A stretch of 64,000 nucleotides of DNA from Daphnia pulex (taxonomy: Eukaryota > Arthropoda > Branchiopoda > Diplostraca > Daphniidae), in NCBI RefSeq assembly GCF_021134715.1, contig NC_060028.1, positions 9,399,482-9,463,481 of the forward strand, given 5' to 3'. The position numbers and the translations under genes are program-made. The notes beneath the pieces were generated by a model, which saw nothing but the letters and a program-made list of their open reading frames with translations, did no database searches and was not told where the DNA came from. Numbering within the stretch: the first letter of the stretch is position 1; every line of letters begins with the position of its first letter. Below, piece by piece: positions 20,873 through 33,100 of the stretch.

Positions 20873-23267
20873 TTACTTAGCGATTGTAGCAACTCCTGGA
20901 TGACGATGTGAACTCACTGGAGTAGATGTGAAAGTTTCGGTCTCCACGTCCACGTAGCGAGCCCAATAATCACTCGGGATGAGCAAGAGCCTCTCCATGG
21001 TCTGTAATTGCATAACGACACAAGTATTAGCCCTGCAAATCTGAGATAGGGAAAGGAAAAACTTTTTACCAAGTGCTGTTTCTTAAGCTGCTTGAGCGCC
21101 ATTTCTGGAAGCGGATCTGGACACGAGTAACCAATTATGGTCGGGCCAAAGATCCTGGCCAAATTGGTAATTGGCATCTTGCATACCTCAGCTTCTGCGA
21201 CGCTGTTCAAACAAAATCGCAACAATTAAGTTGATGCCAACACAACTTTCAATCCCGCACAAGTTTTACCGTTGAAGGTGAAGAATGACGTATGCTAGAG
21301 TGTCTCGATTAGGTTGCGGAAGATCGGGAACGAGCGAGTACACAGTGGTCTGAATATCCATTTCATCGGCAAGTTCGGCGATCCGAACGAAACTGTCCCA
21401 CAGCGTGTAGGTAATGAGTGGCTCTTTCAGCGAGCGGAAAAACAGCTTCAACGTGCCAGTGACAACGTGAATATCAATTTGAGACAAAGTCGGCTGGCCT
21501 TTGCCACGCAAGAGGCGCTCCTGAAATTGAATAAATCAAAGGGCTGTCATTTGGGACTGATCAAATTTGGGGTTCGATTCCTAGTGATGAAATTACCTTC
21601 ATGTCTTTAATTTCCTTTTCGGAACCGTTGACACGATAGATGCCAACCTCTGTCAATCCGCGGCGCTCAATTTCGTTGACGCAGTGAATGACAATGCCGG
21701 GGATCATAGGAGAGATGTTGGGAGCGTAATCAGCAACGGTTCCGACGAATCCCTTATTAGAGGGTGTTTGAACAGTCGGGACGCAAGGCATGGGCATGCG
21801 GGACTTGCAATCAACGTGACAAGTTCCTCTACATTCGACACACTTCAAGGCGGGCTTGCCAAATTTAATCCTGCGCAATAAGAGGTTTCACTAATTAAAT
21901 TAAAGCCCAGCACGTTTCCCAACGCAAAGAAAATACAACACTCCTCACCTGTTGCCACAAGGGAGGCAGTTCTCTGGTTTGATGATGGTTTTCTGGCTGA
22001 AGGTGTGCTGGCGCTGATTGATTCGCCCACCAGAAGCCATAGTGCGCAAGTACGCAGTTCCGCCAAGCGTGTGGGTCGAGTGCGCTGAAGCCGACGGATT
22101 AGCACTCGGACGGCGGATGGCCACGGGAGTCTTGCCATCTGGAAGTTCCCAAGATGATTCGATCAAATCTAGTTTGTCAACAAACAATTAATTAGCTGTT
22201 GTTCCCATTGTTGTGGCCAGGCAATCAAGACAATTTATCTCTTACACTGCGGAGGAGCGTTCGGTAGGATTCCCGGTTCGCTAGAACTGCGCTTTCTTTG
22301 GTTTTTAGGTGTTGCATTGCTGATATCGTTTTCCCTGCCCATATCGGGATGGTTTTCAATAATAGATGTGGCTGTGATTGGACCTCCCTTGGATACAGTC
22401 ACTGTCGTTGTGGCAACCACGCGTTCGTGACCGGACACTTCCATGATATTCTTTAAATGCAAACAAAGAAAAGAGAGTTGGTAACTAATGTCACAGAAAC
22501 GAGGGAAACTTTGAACTGTACCTCGCGATTAGACGACGCCTTGTATCGTTTCGAGTTGTCGAGATTGTACATTCCTTCCGATGTCCTTTTACCTCGAGGT
22601 GCCCGACTGGAACGCATCACTGAGAGCTCGAGTTCTTCCTCTGTGCGTTCAGTGGTCAGGTCGAATGACGCCAAGAGCGAGCCGGTGCTGTTGAGCTCGT
22701 TGATTGTGTTTAATCGGTCACCAGGCGAATCGAAATTGCCACGCGAGTAGCGTCCTGTGTTGCTGAGCATCGCCAGCTTTTCACGTGTCTCATCTCGAAT
22801 ATCTTTCTCAGCTGACACGATTTCACGTACAACGTGCAATTGCTTTTCCTGTAAAACAAGTGCAGACGAGACATTGATGGTAAACATTAAAGAGTGATAA
22901 TAATGTTGCAGATAACATACCAAAGACTTTTTCTCGTCAGACACTTGCTTTCTGACTTTGATCTCATTTTTCAGCAAAACAGTAGCATGGTGGTATTGCA
23001 GCTCTAATTTGCCATTCATTTTGTTGACTTCATTCAACTGATTGTGCAGACGTTTGAGCTCTGCTTCAGCTTCGAGCCATTTCTGGCGGCAAGCTTCCTG
23101 ATTAACGGCAAACTTGAGGAATTCTAAAAAGAAGGAAAGTGTCAAATGCAATGATTGCCACACATTGTCTTGAGCAATTTACCTTTTTCAGAACTGTTGA
23201 CAAAGTAATTGAAGCCTCTGCACAGGTCATCATACTGAGCCAACACAGATACCTGCTTGGCAGACAT
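20873..23267 (-). CDS. RACGAP1: Rac GTPase-activating protein 1 (centralspindlin subunit)
   Basis: Nine coding exons: 23183-23267, 22921-23123, 22522-22848, 22246-22450, 21949-22168, 21597-21870, 21270-21520, 21070-21202 and 20873-21001, in all 1827 nt or 608 aa (human 632). It pairs with MKLP1-type kinesin at the central spindle and controls Rho during cytokinesis. A coiled coil comes first (residues about 10-130), then a Ser/Thr-rich linker. The C1 domain has every ligand: H328, C341, C344, C357, C360, H365, C368, C376. The RhoGAP domain carries the arginine finger in GIYRVNG (R426) and LFFRSLKEPLITY. The last codons overlap a strong donor (AA|GTAAGT), so a further 3' exon cannot be excluded. 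A 5' UTR intron (23282-23694) is likely. Confidence 0.94.
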
Positions 23268-23694
23268 GGCTAGGGGAAAACCTAAATAAGAATCCATTAA
23301 TGTCAATGCCACAACGGGGGACCAGTTTGAAGTTTGGCGAAACAACACATCAACAAATTTTTAATTATACAATTTTCAATAATTAAAACTAAAAATGTTT
23401 AAATATCTCAATAAGTTCAATCAAACCCTTAAATAAAATGTTTAAGACTCTTTCTAACTGTTGACAACCAGAAAATAAGACAGTTTGGAACACCACTACA
23501 ATTGACACTTGTTTGGGTGTGATTTGAAAACCAAAGAAAAGTGACACACAAAATGCTTTAGAAAAAATTTTTAACAGCAAAAAAAAGTAAAAACGTTCAC
23601 ATACCAAAAATAAAACACTCTTAATGATGGAAGACAACAGAAATCCCCGTTGTAATTTGAAGCTTTCTTGTAAAACGGTTCACTTGTGGCTTAC

Positions 23695-23765
23695 AGTTGG
23701 CATCCCGACGACGAGTATCGAGGGAAAACGCTTGGATTTTTGAAAATGTTCCGTTGAGGAAGGGT
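23695..23765 (-). other. Probable non-coding first exon of RACGAP1
   Basis: On the minus strand a donor CCAACT|GTAAGCC sits at 23695/23694. An acceptor TTATTTAG|GTTTTC sits at 23282/23281, 14 bp before the ATG. The upstream end is not determined; the coordinate given is a guess. Confidence 0.4.
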
Positions 23766-26700
23766 GCGGCGTTGCCGATTTTCCGTATACATGCTCGCCC
23801 CTCCCTTAAAATACCCCACCCCCTAGCCTAGTCCACCTGACAACTAGAGAGTAATGGAGCTTACAGCTTAAAGACGTTGGAAAAAAAGGGTGAAGATTTA
23901 CGACAACAAAAATATACTGGATCGATATGTATAGCGATGGCTCCATATTTATTTTCAATTATTCATAAGAAATATTATTCTCCATGAATAACGATCACGA
24001 GTAAACATGACGTTTGCTGCCGCCGGGCATGGATGCGCGGCGGACATGCTCCCGTCTTTAAAAAAAACCCAGAAAAATCCCAAAATGTTGAATATGGAAA
24101 TGTAAGCAATAAAAGTCAATCGCATTATGGAAATGGGGGATTTGGCAGATATTCCTTCATCCACCACGAGCGCTTTCCATCGTCCAATGAGCCATTAATC
24201 GCATTAAATCTACTTTTTCTCCCGTTTATGTCCACCATATTTCTTGACATTCTCGGAATTTCTTTTTTTTTCCCCAAGAAGATATTAGAGACTGCTCATC
24301 TGCGAAGCAAAAAAAATATACATAAAATAAACCCAGCAGAGAAACGGTTCTGTATATGCATGAAAGCGATAATGTAGTAGTACAGTAGGAGTCGAGCGAA
24401 AGTTTTGCGCGAGCTATATAGCCTCCTCCTCATCCATAACTCGAATAATCCATCATCCAAGACCATAGACACATATACTTTCTCTCTCTTTCTCCATTTC
24501 GTCGTCTTATATTCCATCCAGGGCTCTTTTCTCGTTTGAAGTTGGACCAAGCAACTCTACACTATATACTATATATCTCTGACACAGACTCGCCCGGGAG
24601 AGTTGGGTTTGGTTGCTGCTGCACACAGTATAGTAGTAGTACTATATACGGCATCAACTCTGAAAGGCGACAGATATTGCTGCCGTGCTGCATGCTTGAT
24701 GTTGGATTTACACTGTCTACCCTAGACATCTACATTCAAAAGAGCGCATTCGCCTATATGCTGCTAGCTGGTTCAATATTTATTCTGAAGCTTTCAGTCT
24801 AGCTATCCTTTTTTATTTCGACTGACTTGATGGAAGTCGCACAGCATCGCACGACTCTTTTTTCTCTTTTTTCGTGTTGAACAAAAGTCATTCAAGAAAA
24901 GAATTGCTGCGAACCGCACTCGAAAGAGATCAACACCGCGACGACGGGTTTGAAATATTCAAAAATGATTTTTTGGAAGGAGACTCTCATTTCTCGGCGG
25001 GATATCGTGTTGCTGTGTATACACAGCGACTATAACGCCAAAGAGATACACAAGCGAGAGGGTTTTCAATATATGACATTCGAGTCTGGAAAAAAAGGAA
25101 GGAAAAGACACGTTGCATTGATGGGGTCACGATCGTCTACAAACCAAAGACGATCCGCATTGTTCTCAAATTGAAAAAGAACGATGGAAACATCATCGCC
25201 TGAGATTCTCCCATCCGATTGACGAGGGCAACAACCCTCCCAAACCAAAAAAGGAGAGAAAAATCAGGAAGTTATAGACAGCACATCCGCGTCTGTGTAG
25301 ATCGATGTTGGGTTTTTGCGTGTCGGATGTGCCAGCAACTCTTCCCGATTCCTCACACAATTCTCTCTGCATTATTTGTGCATAATAAAGATATCGGCTG
25401 TTTTACTTTTTTCTATGGGGTTAGCCAGAGTTACAAATCTGAACCTCTCTTGATATCGTCAAAATAAAAGGCCTACAATAAAAGTTCGGTCAAAATGTAA
25501 TACAAATACATAGGCTTTTCAGGTGGCGCCAATTTCAAATGTCCGTCAAGGATAAAAATTGAATTGAGATAAAATGACGGCGAGTAAAGCTAGGTACTAA
25601 ATAAATTAGAGCACAACATTCGGATGAAAAAGATGCCAGTGCGTCAACAAAATACACTCTGATGATAATGTGTGCTCTCCATTTTATATACCTCTCCTTT
25701 TCATCTGAGATATTATACAAGATTTCCATGAATATGCACAGCCCCCGAAAAAAAATGTGATACACGCATCTAAACATGTGCGTGTGAATGCCACCGTCTC
25801 TTTTTTTTACGACTAATGGAAATACACCCGCCCGAATGCTGTTGACATTTACTCCGTCGTGATGACATTTTAATCCGCACCGAGAAAAAATGGCGCACTC
25901 TACCCTGAGAACCCTATCATATAGATGTAAGGGGAGAAGAAAAAGAAAGCTCATTTATTTGCACGACGCCAAAGCAAAAGCAGCAACCAATCGATATGTG
26001 TATATGCTGGATGAAAAGACTAGGCAACGCTGTTGGCTCCAGCTGCGCTCTCCGCTCTCTCTTGAGAACCAACCACCAAAATGAGAAAATAAGGAGCTGC
26101 ACAGGAGCTGCTGCTGCTGCTCCACATGAATTGAACAACAAACTCTCTCTCTCTCTCTCTGTGTGTGCCGAGTTGATGATGACGTTGCCCCTATTGTTGT
26201 ATTCAGGGAGCTTCCAAGTCAGCAAAGTAAAGTGCTGTGTACACACACATAGACACACACAACAACAATATAGATATATATTTACTTGGCCGGAGGGAAA
26301 AAAAACTTGAAGGAAATAACTTTGTAAGTTTTTTTTTTCTATTACCAAATCAAATTCAATTGGGAAAAATGATGAAAATAATCGAAACATTTTTTTTTTT
26401 CTGGTGGTAGAACCGGAAGTGAGCGGGAGAAAAAGAAGAAGAAAAAAAAATGGTGCAACCGAACGATATTGGAACTGTCGTCGACAACTATTTCTTCGAT
26501 TCTTCCGGAAGAGTGGACAGGAATTGCTGGCTCGACGGTCGGTGTTATAGCAGCACACACGATGGCAGCTTTGCGCCGTCCCATCCAATGGCAATTTCTA
26601 TATAAAGCCGTTTCCCGCAACTATCGAATCATTGCTGCTGCTGGCGGTCGCATCACCCAAATGTCGTCCTATTTTATAATAGCCGAAATCCCTTTTTAAA

Positions 26701-29700
26701 AGTTCAGAAACTTGCGGTGTACATTTTTCAAGGAATCGACAACGAAAGATCTTCTTCCCATTCGATCTAAATATTTGCGTCATCCCTAGAGACGGACGAA
26801 TGGCATTAAAGAACATATGAAACCGGACCCTGAAAAATATTATAAATCTAAAGAAAAGAGAAATAAAAATAAAAAGAGAGAGATATGTGATCCGGTTAAC
26901 CAAACATCCGGGACAATAAAGATGACGCCCAAAGCACGACAAAAAAGAAGAAGAAGAAGGAGAAAATTGTGCAGCCACTATAAATAAAGACGAGGGGCCC
27001 CTCTCTCTCTCTAGTATAGTCGAGACGGAGACTTGATTGTTCATCACATTTTATATAAGACCAGCAGCAGCAGCAGCTATAGTGTCCAAGTGGGAGCATC
27101 ATTCAAGAGTGATGGGTCATCCTTCTGCTGTCACACTTAGATCAGATTTCTCCTTGTTGATTGCCTCTCCCCCCGGGGCGGAGAAACAAAAAACAAGACG
27201 CGCCAAATACGAAAACCGTAAAAAAATGTTGGCCATTAGACCGGCGCCCTAAATGATCACGTCATCTTAAATAAGGCGGCAATTACAAACCTATCCTATT
27301 CCATACTATATATAGCTGGCCAATGAGCAATTCAATTATTTCATTGGCGTTTGAAGTGTGGAGTTAGCGCATTGACTTTTGTCTAGATCCAACACATCAA
27401 ACAAACAAACGAATCAAAATAGCTGGTAGAGATGAACGTCGTTGCGGTGCGGTCTAACATCAATCGTATACGTACCGCCCCGTCATCACTACTACGGAAT
27501 CCAAACCCTACGGACAGACTCCAGCGCAACTTTTTCTTTTATTCCGTTTGAAGTTATATGGTCAGGTCCGGTACATACGTCCCGACAATACTTTTTCAAG
27601 ACAGCGATGCCCGAGCGTCAGCATTGTATAAATAATAGTTCCTCCATGTGTATGCGTGGACTTTTTCTATGTGGCGATCAAAGCGTCTAGGCGTGTTCGG
27701 GTTAACTTTTGAAATGACCAGTCAATTCTTATCCATATGTCTTAGCTGATTTAATTCAAACGATTCCGACCTCCCACACAGTCCAACCGCCACTTTCATT
27801 TCCCTTTGTCCACCGCACCAGGGGGATATGGAATTCGATGCGGTTGCCATTAACTACAAGAGCAGGTCGTCATCCTCCTATACAACAAGCGTAGGAGTCT
27901 AATGTTGTCCGGGAAACGTGAGAACACGGGAAAAGTTGACGTTTTTGCTCAGGTGTATAGGCCGATCTTGGCAACTCCGCCGACGGAAATGATTGGCCCA
28001 GCGCCTTATTAGATAGACCTCAGACTCCACCTTTTACATAGGCGATTGATTCTCAAACCGCAAGTGAGAGACTGTCCCGAATTGAAAAATGAATCTGTCG
28101 GGTTTCAGACGAATGGAATCTTTAAAGAGTGGGAGCAGAGCTTTCCAATACAAGTTGGGCGACCTTATGCATGTGAGAAGAGGCATCAAGAGATGGAAGA
28201 GGGAATCATATAGACGGGCTGATGCATTATTTCTTCCGACAAAGTAGGAAAAGGGGCAGATGTTTGAGATGGCGGGCGTGTGTGTGCCGTGCCAGTTGCA
28301 GGACGGCCAAAGTTATTCGGCGAGAGATTGGAGCGAGCCGACACATCCGAGTCGAAACTGTAGAAGAAGAAGAAGCAATTCTCATTAGGGCGTCAAAAGG
28401 ATCAAGGACAAAATATGTACAAGAAGGAAACAGCAACAGCATATGGTTTGCTGGGCCAACTTCAATAAGACATCAGACAGCAGAGCTGAGAGAGTATAAA
28501 AGGCACGCACACACATACAACGTCTTTTATATGCATAGAGAGGTGCTGGCTGGCTTGGCTGCACTTTCAATTACATTCAAAAAGCCCGCGCTCTGCTGGC
28601 AACCGTTTAAGAGAGAAAATATACACACCCGGAGCTAAGACAAGAGAGAGTGTTGTGTCAAGCAGCTGTTCAACGTCTCTCTCCTTTTATTTTACTTCCC
28701 CAGCACCCGACAGTCTAAATGATATGAGTCGTGGACCATTGATTTTAATTACATCTCGCATCACAGTGCTGGGTGTGTGTTGATGGTGGTGGCGTGAAAT
28801 GATCTCTTTTGATATGCCAATCAAATTTGTTTGGACCGAAATAGATCCTAGAACAATAAATAGGCGAGAGAGATTCATAACCGTCAGCTTAAGAGCTCCC
28901 GCGCTCCTTGGCTCCTATTTTCTTGGCTCGATGTGTACATCCCCTTTTGATTTGATGATTCGTTCAGAAGAAAAAACCGACGGTGTTGGTTGCCGGAAGG
29001 AAGGAAAAATAAAAAAAGAGGAAAAAATTGGCAACTAAACAAAATGCTGAGGGAGGGAAGCTGGAAATCGTAAGAAATGGTTAGGATCTATCAAATAATG
29101 GGTCCAAGGGATATCACACATATCCCCCCACCCCATCCTATTCGGTTTTTCTAAACACGAAATAGCAACACGGAAAGAAAAAGGTTTGGCAACCGTCGTG
29201 GACCGATAAACCTCTTACATGGGGGTTGAGGACTGAAAGGAAAAGTGAAAAAACTAAACGAATGTCGCTGTTCTAAATCGCTAGAAAATGAGATTCCACA
29301 CCGAAGGGGTTTATACGTACAGCCATTTGACTGATGAGAATTCATCTCGAGAGATTTTATTTGGTGGGGGTTTGGGGGTGTGTTTGGGTGGGATTTTTTG
29401 TTTTGTCGCCAGATACGTATAATAATACGGCGGACAAAATAACAGACGGTGATTGGATTCACGCGGGAGGATCACCGAAAAAAGTAGGGGTGGGAATAAT
29501 GTTGGGCGTAAAAAATAGAATTGAAAAAAAAGGGCGTTCACACGATATGAGTGGCAAGCAGAGCGTCGGCGTCGCGGTGGGGGCCAGCCAGCACACAGCG
29601 CGCACACACACACACACAGCACAGCACAGAGTGCGTGGTGTGGCCGGCAGCACAAAAGCCAGCCGGAAGATACGCTCCGATCACCAGTTGGTCGGCGGAT

Positions 29701-30144
29701 GGCGAGTCGGTCGCAACTTACGATTTCTCCGCCGTTCGAAATAATCAAAAAATCCGCCAGCACTTTTCTTCCACTCTTCTCCTTTCGCGTTTCTGTTTGT
29801 GTTGACTCTGACTGGACTGGCCCGTTTCCCCTCAAATATCCGCTCTGACATTTCGGGCCCATTTATATTGTGCAGCGTGTCATGTGATGGATACATAGCG
29901 CGTGTGAACTGAACCCACCCGTCGATGATGGATTGACAAAATCATCTCGCAATTTCTTCTTCTTCCGAGAAGGCGAAACGAAATATAAACTGCTGCTGCT
30001 GCTGCTGTGGAAAGTGGTTTTTCCCGGGCGATATCCTTCTGATTCATCTTCCTTTTTTTACCTCCCTCCGATTTGCGGGATCGACTACGAGGAAATCTTA
30101 TCGCTCCCCCCGGAAGGGGAAACGAGCCACCGGCCACAGGCATC
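23766..30144. other. Long intergenic region, low-complexity rich, no gene supported
   Basis: About 6.4 kb between RACGAP1 and the Ly6 gene. It has many short tracts: (CT)n at 26143-26160, CAG runs near 27062-27075 and 26107-26120, and numerous CTCTCTCT and TATATA patches. The many short open frames on both strands have no family signature and often read low-complexity sequence. It may contain the promoter, 5' UTR and enhancers of the Ly6 gene. Confidence 0.5.
26143..26160. repeat. (CT)n microsatellite
   Basis: Nine uninterrupted CT dinucleotides followed by (GT)n. Confidence 0.9.
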
Positions 30145-33100
30145 ATGGATCATTGGGCAATATCTCTGATGCTGCTGGCCGCCGTTGCATTTACCGCAAT
30201 GTCGGCATCGGAGCTCATGTCGATGGAAGACGATAATGTCGGACATCTTTTCGACATCGATGCCCATTCAGACGGTGAGTAGTGATGCGCCTGCCGTTTT
30301 TCTTTGAATTTTCGTTTGACCATTCTCCAAATTTAAACGTCATCAATCCAATTTGATCCCGGCGAGAATTCACGTTGTCTGACGGATCGTTAACAAGAAA
30401 AAGGTAAAACAAAAAAAAAAGGGATTTTTGAATCTGGCGCCAAATGTGCCTGCAAAATATATATCTTAGCGCGGAAATGGGCGGCAGAGTGCCGTTATTG
30501 TGAGAGAGTTCAAAACATCCACATGGGGTGCGATGAATAATGTACAGCGGCACAATGTTCCTATACTCCGTTGCACGATATCCTAGCTTCGTCTGTCACG
30601 TCAAAGAGCTTTTAGACGTGATTTGAACGTGTCTCCGGGACTATATATACTTCTTAACGCCACACACATCATTGATGGAAGGAAAAGAAGACACGGAGGA
30701 TCCTCTTTTCTTTATTTTCTTACATTTTTTCTTTGTTTCTTTTTATTCTATCCCCCCACCCCTCGATCAAAAGAGCAACATGGCTATAAATATTTCTCTA
30801 TTTGTATTTCAAATCGCTTGGCCTACGCACATCATTCCGGATAGGACCGAAAGGGAGGGTGGAATCGAAAATGGATGGGACGGGACACGGCAAAGAAAAA
30901 GGGGAGAGATATTATTCGAAACAAAACACAAACAGGGAGCGCTTCCTCACGCAGAGAGAGAGAGAGAGAGAGTTCACTATCAAAATATATCAACATAGAC
31001 ACCCAGACAAATAATGCATAAAATACTCGTAGAGAGCACCACCATATCAAAGACTATGGAAAAGAAAAAGAAAAGTAAAAAGATCACTCACGGCTCAGCG
31101 GAGTGCAAAGTTTTTTCAAACGCGGAAAATATTACATTTCGGAATATAAGGCGAGGGCAGGGAAAATGAGTTTCAACACAATATTATATAATAAACTCAA
31201 CCATTTCTGAGCTATATAGTAGGAAATAAAACAAGAAGGGGAGATCAATTTGGTTTCTCGGTTAAAAATTAATGAACGACCCGTGCGCGGTCTATTTGAA
31301 ACCAAATTACCAAAAAAGGGCGGGGCTATTCCCGCCCGGTCGATAGGGACGCACAAAAAAGGAAGGGGGAGGGATGTTACCATCAGGCAATTAACCGGTT
31401 AATAATGATTGATTCGTTTGACTTGATAGCAATAAATATACGGGTGGCCCAGATCCATAAATACAATGTCATCTCTCTCTCTCTACAGTCTTACAATTCT
31501 ATAGAGCCCAACAGACGCGATGAAAACTCGTAATAATCGGATGGAAAAAGAAAATGGTAACGACGCCAATCAGCGGCGCCCATTTAAAAAACAAAAAAGG
31601 GCGAAAATCCTTTCCTTTCTCAGATTGATTTCTTTTTGTCTTTGACTGGAAATAAAAAGAAAAAAGACAATTACGTCACTACAAAAGAGTTGAAAGACAA
31701 GAGTCAAATAAGGACGAGGATGATGATGATCAAGAATTCCATCCCACGCGCATTTTCAAATGCATAGAATGGACGATTTACATTTGAAAAGAAAGAAAAA
31801 AAGGGGGAGCTTTTGGGAACAAGCGTGTTCATTAACAGTTGTATACCGGAGATATACCCCTACCAGCTCACAGTGCTCGCACACAATGTGATGACTCAAA
31901 TGTAATAAAAGGTAAGTTGACGTCATCTTTCTCATGATCGATTTCGAATGGCGTCTATACAGGAAAAATTAAAAAAGTTGGTTATGAAAAGGGAAAAAAA
32001 CGCGGGAAGACAAAATTTCAAAAAGATCGTTGGATGGGTGTGTCGGTTTTGGCCGTTCCCCCCGATCACCCACACAAGACGTCATTAATCCGCCCCCGTT
32101 TCAAATTTAATTTCCTTATGATTAGACGATGCTGATGAAACGACATGGTTAAGACAGGAGCTCGGCAAATCCGTTTGAAAATGATTTAAGCAGTGCGCTG
32201 TACGCGCATCTATCGCTCATCGATTTTGTCGTCGTCGTCGTCAAGACTTTAGTGTGTCCCTTTTATTTCCACACTTTGTCGAGTATAGACGAGAGAGAGG
32301 GTGGGGCTCAGTGATTGCCTTCCAAGTTTCTCCCCACTCACTTCCTCTCCTTATTCAACACACTACAGACTCCTCCTTTCCCAAGTTTTTCCCTTTTTTT
32401 GGATTCCGTGTAAAAGCCCAACAAGATGCGAAGAGAAATCTGTACATAGGCCTCCCACCCTCTTATTTAAAAAAAAAAAAAGTTTTATTTTTTCTTTGGC
32501 TGTGTGTACAGGAAAGAGTTTCGGTACACACAAGTCCCGCTGGGCCGTATAATCCGGAAAAAACTAAAGTGCTAGTGATGGCCCGTCTCCGACCTCCAAC
32601 ACCCTCCCCGAAAAAACAATACGGACGGTCTTGCGTGTGTATAGACTTGAGAGAGGCAAACACACACATAACTGTTGTAGTATGTGTGCCAAGAGGAGAG
32701 AGAGAGAGCTATTAGTAACTGTGTTTTGCCACACATTAATATCAAGACCTATAATAATGATAACCTCTTCCATCTTCTTGAACGTCAATATCATTTCCCC
32801 CCGCCGCCGCCGCCCGTCTATTCTGCGCTCATCACCCACCCACCCACTTGCAGCACAAGACAATGCAAGAGATGATGATGACAATACGACATCTGATTGC
32901 TTTTTCCATCCCCCATTTTTTATTCTCCATCGACCCCAAATGTTATATAACATCTTGTAGGAATATGATTATTACATCGACAGCACAAGTTTTTCAAATG
33001 TTTTCTACACACACAATTCTAGGCTAGACTATAGACTATAAAGTAACTTGAGAATAGTGTGCAGATTGCTCTCCGGAGCGAATCATTTTCATCAAGAAAG

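Noticed and set aside
25535-29900. Several frames of 100-225 codons between RACGAP1 and the Ly6 gene
   Set aside because: Low complexity (Phe/Ser/Arg runs from CT and GA tracts), overlapping on both strands, no splice-consistent extension and no domain.
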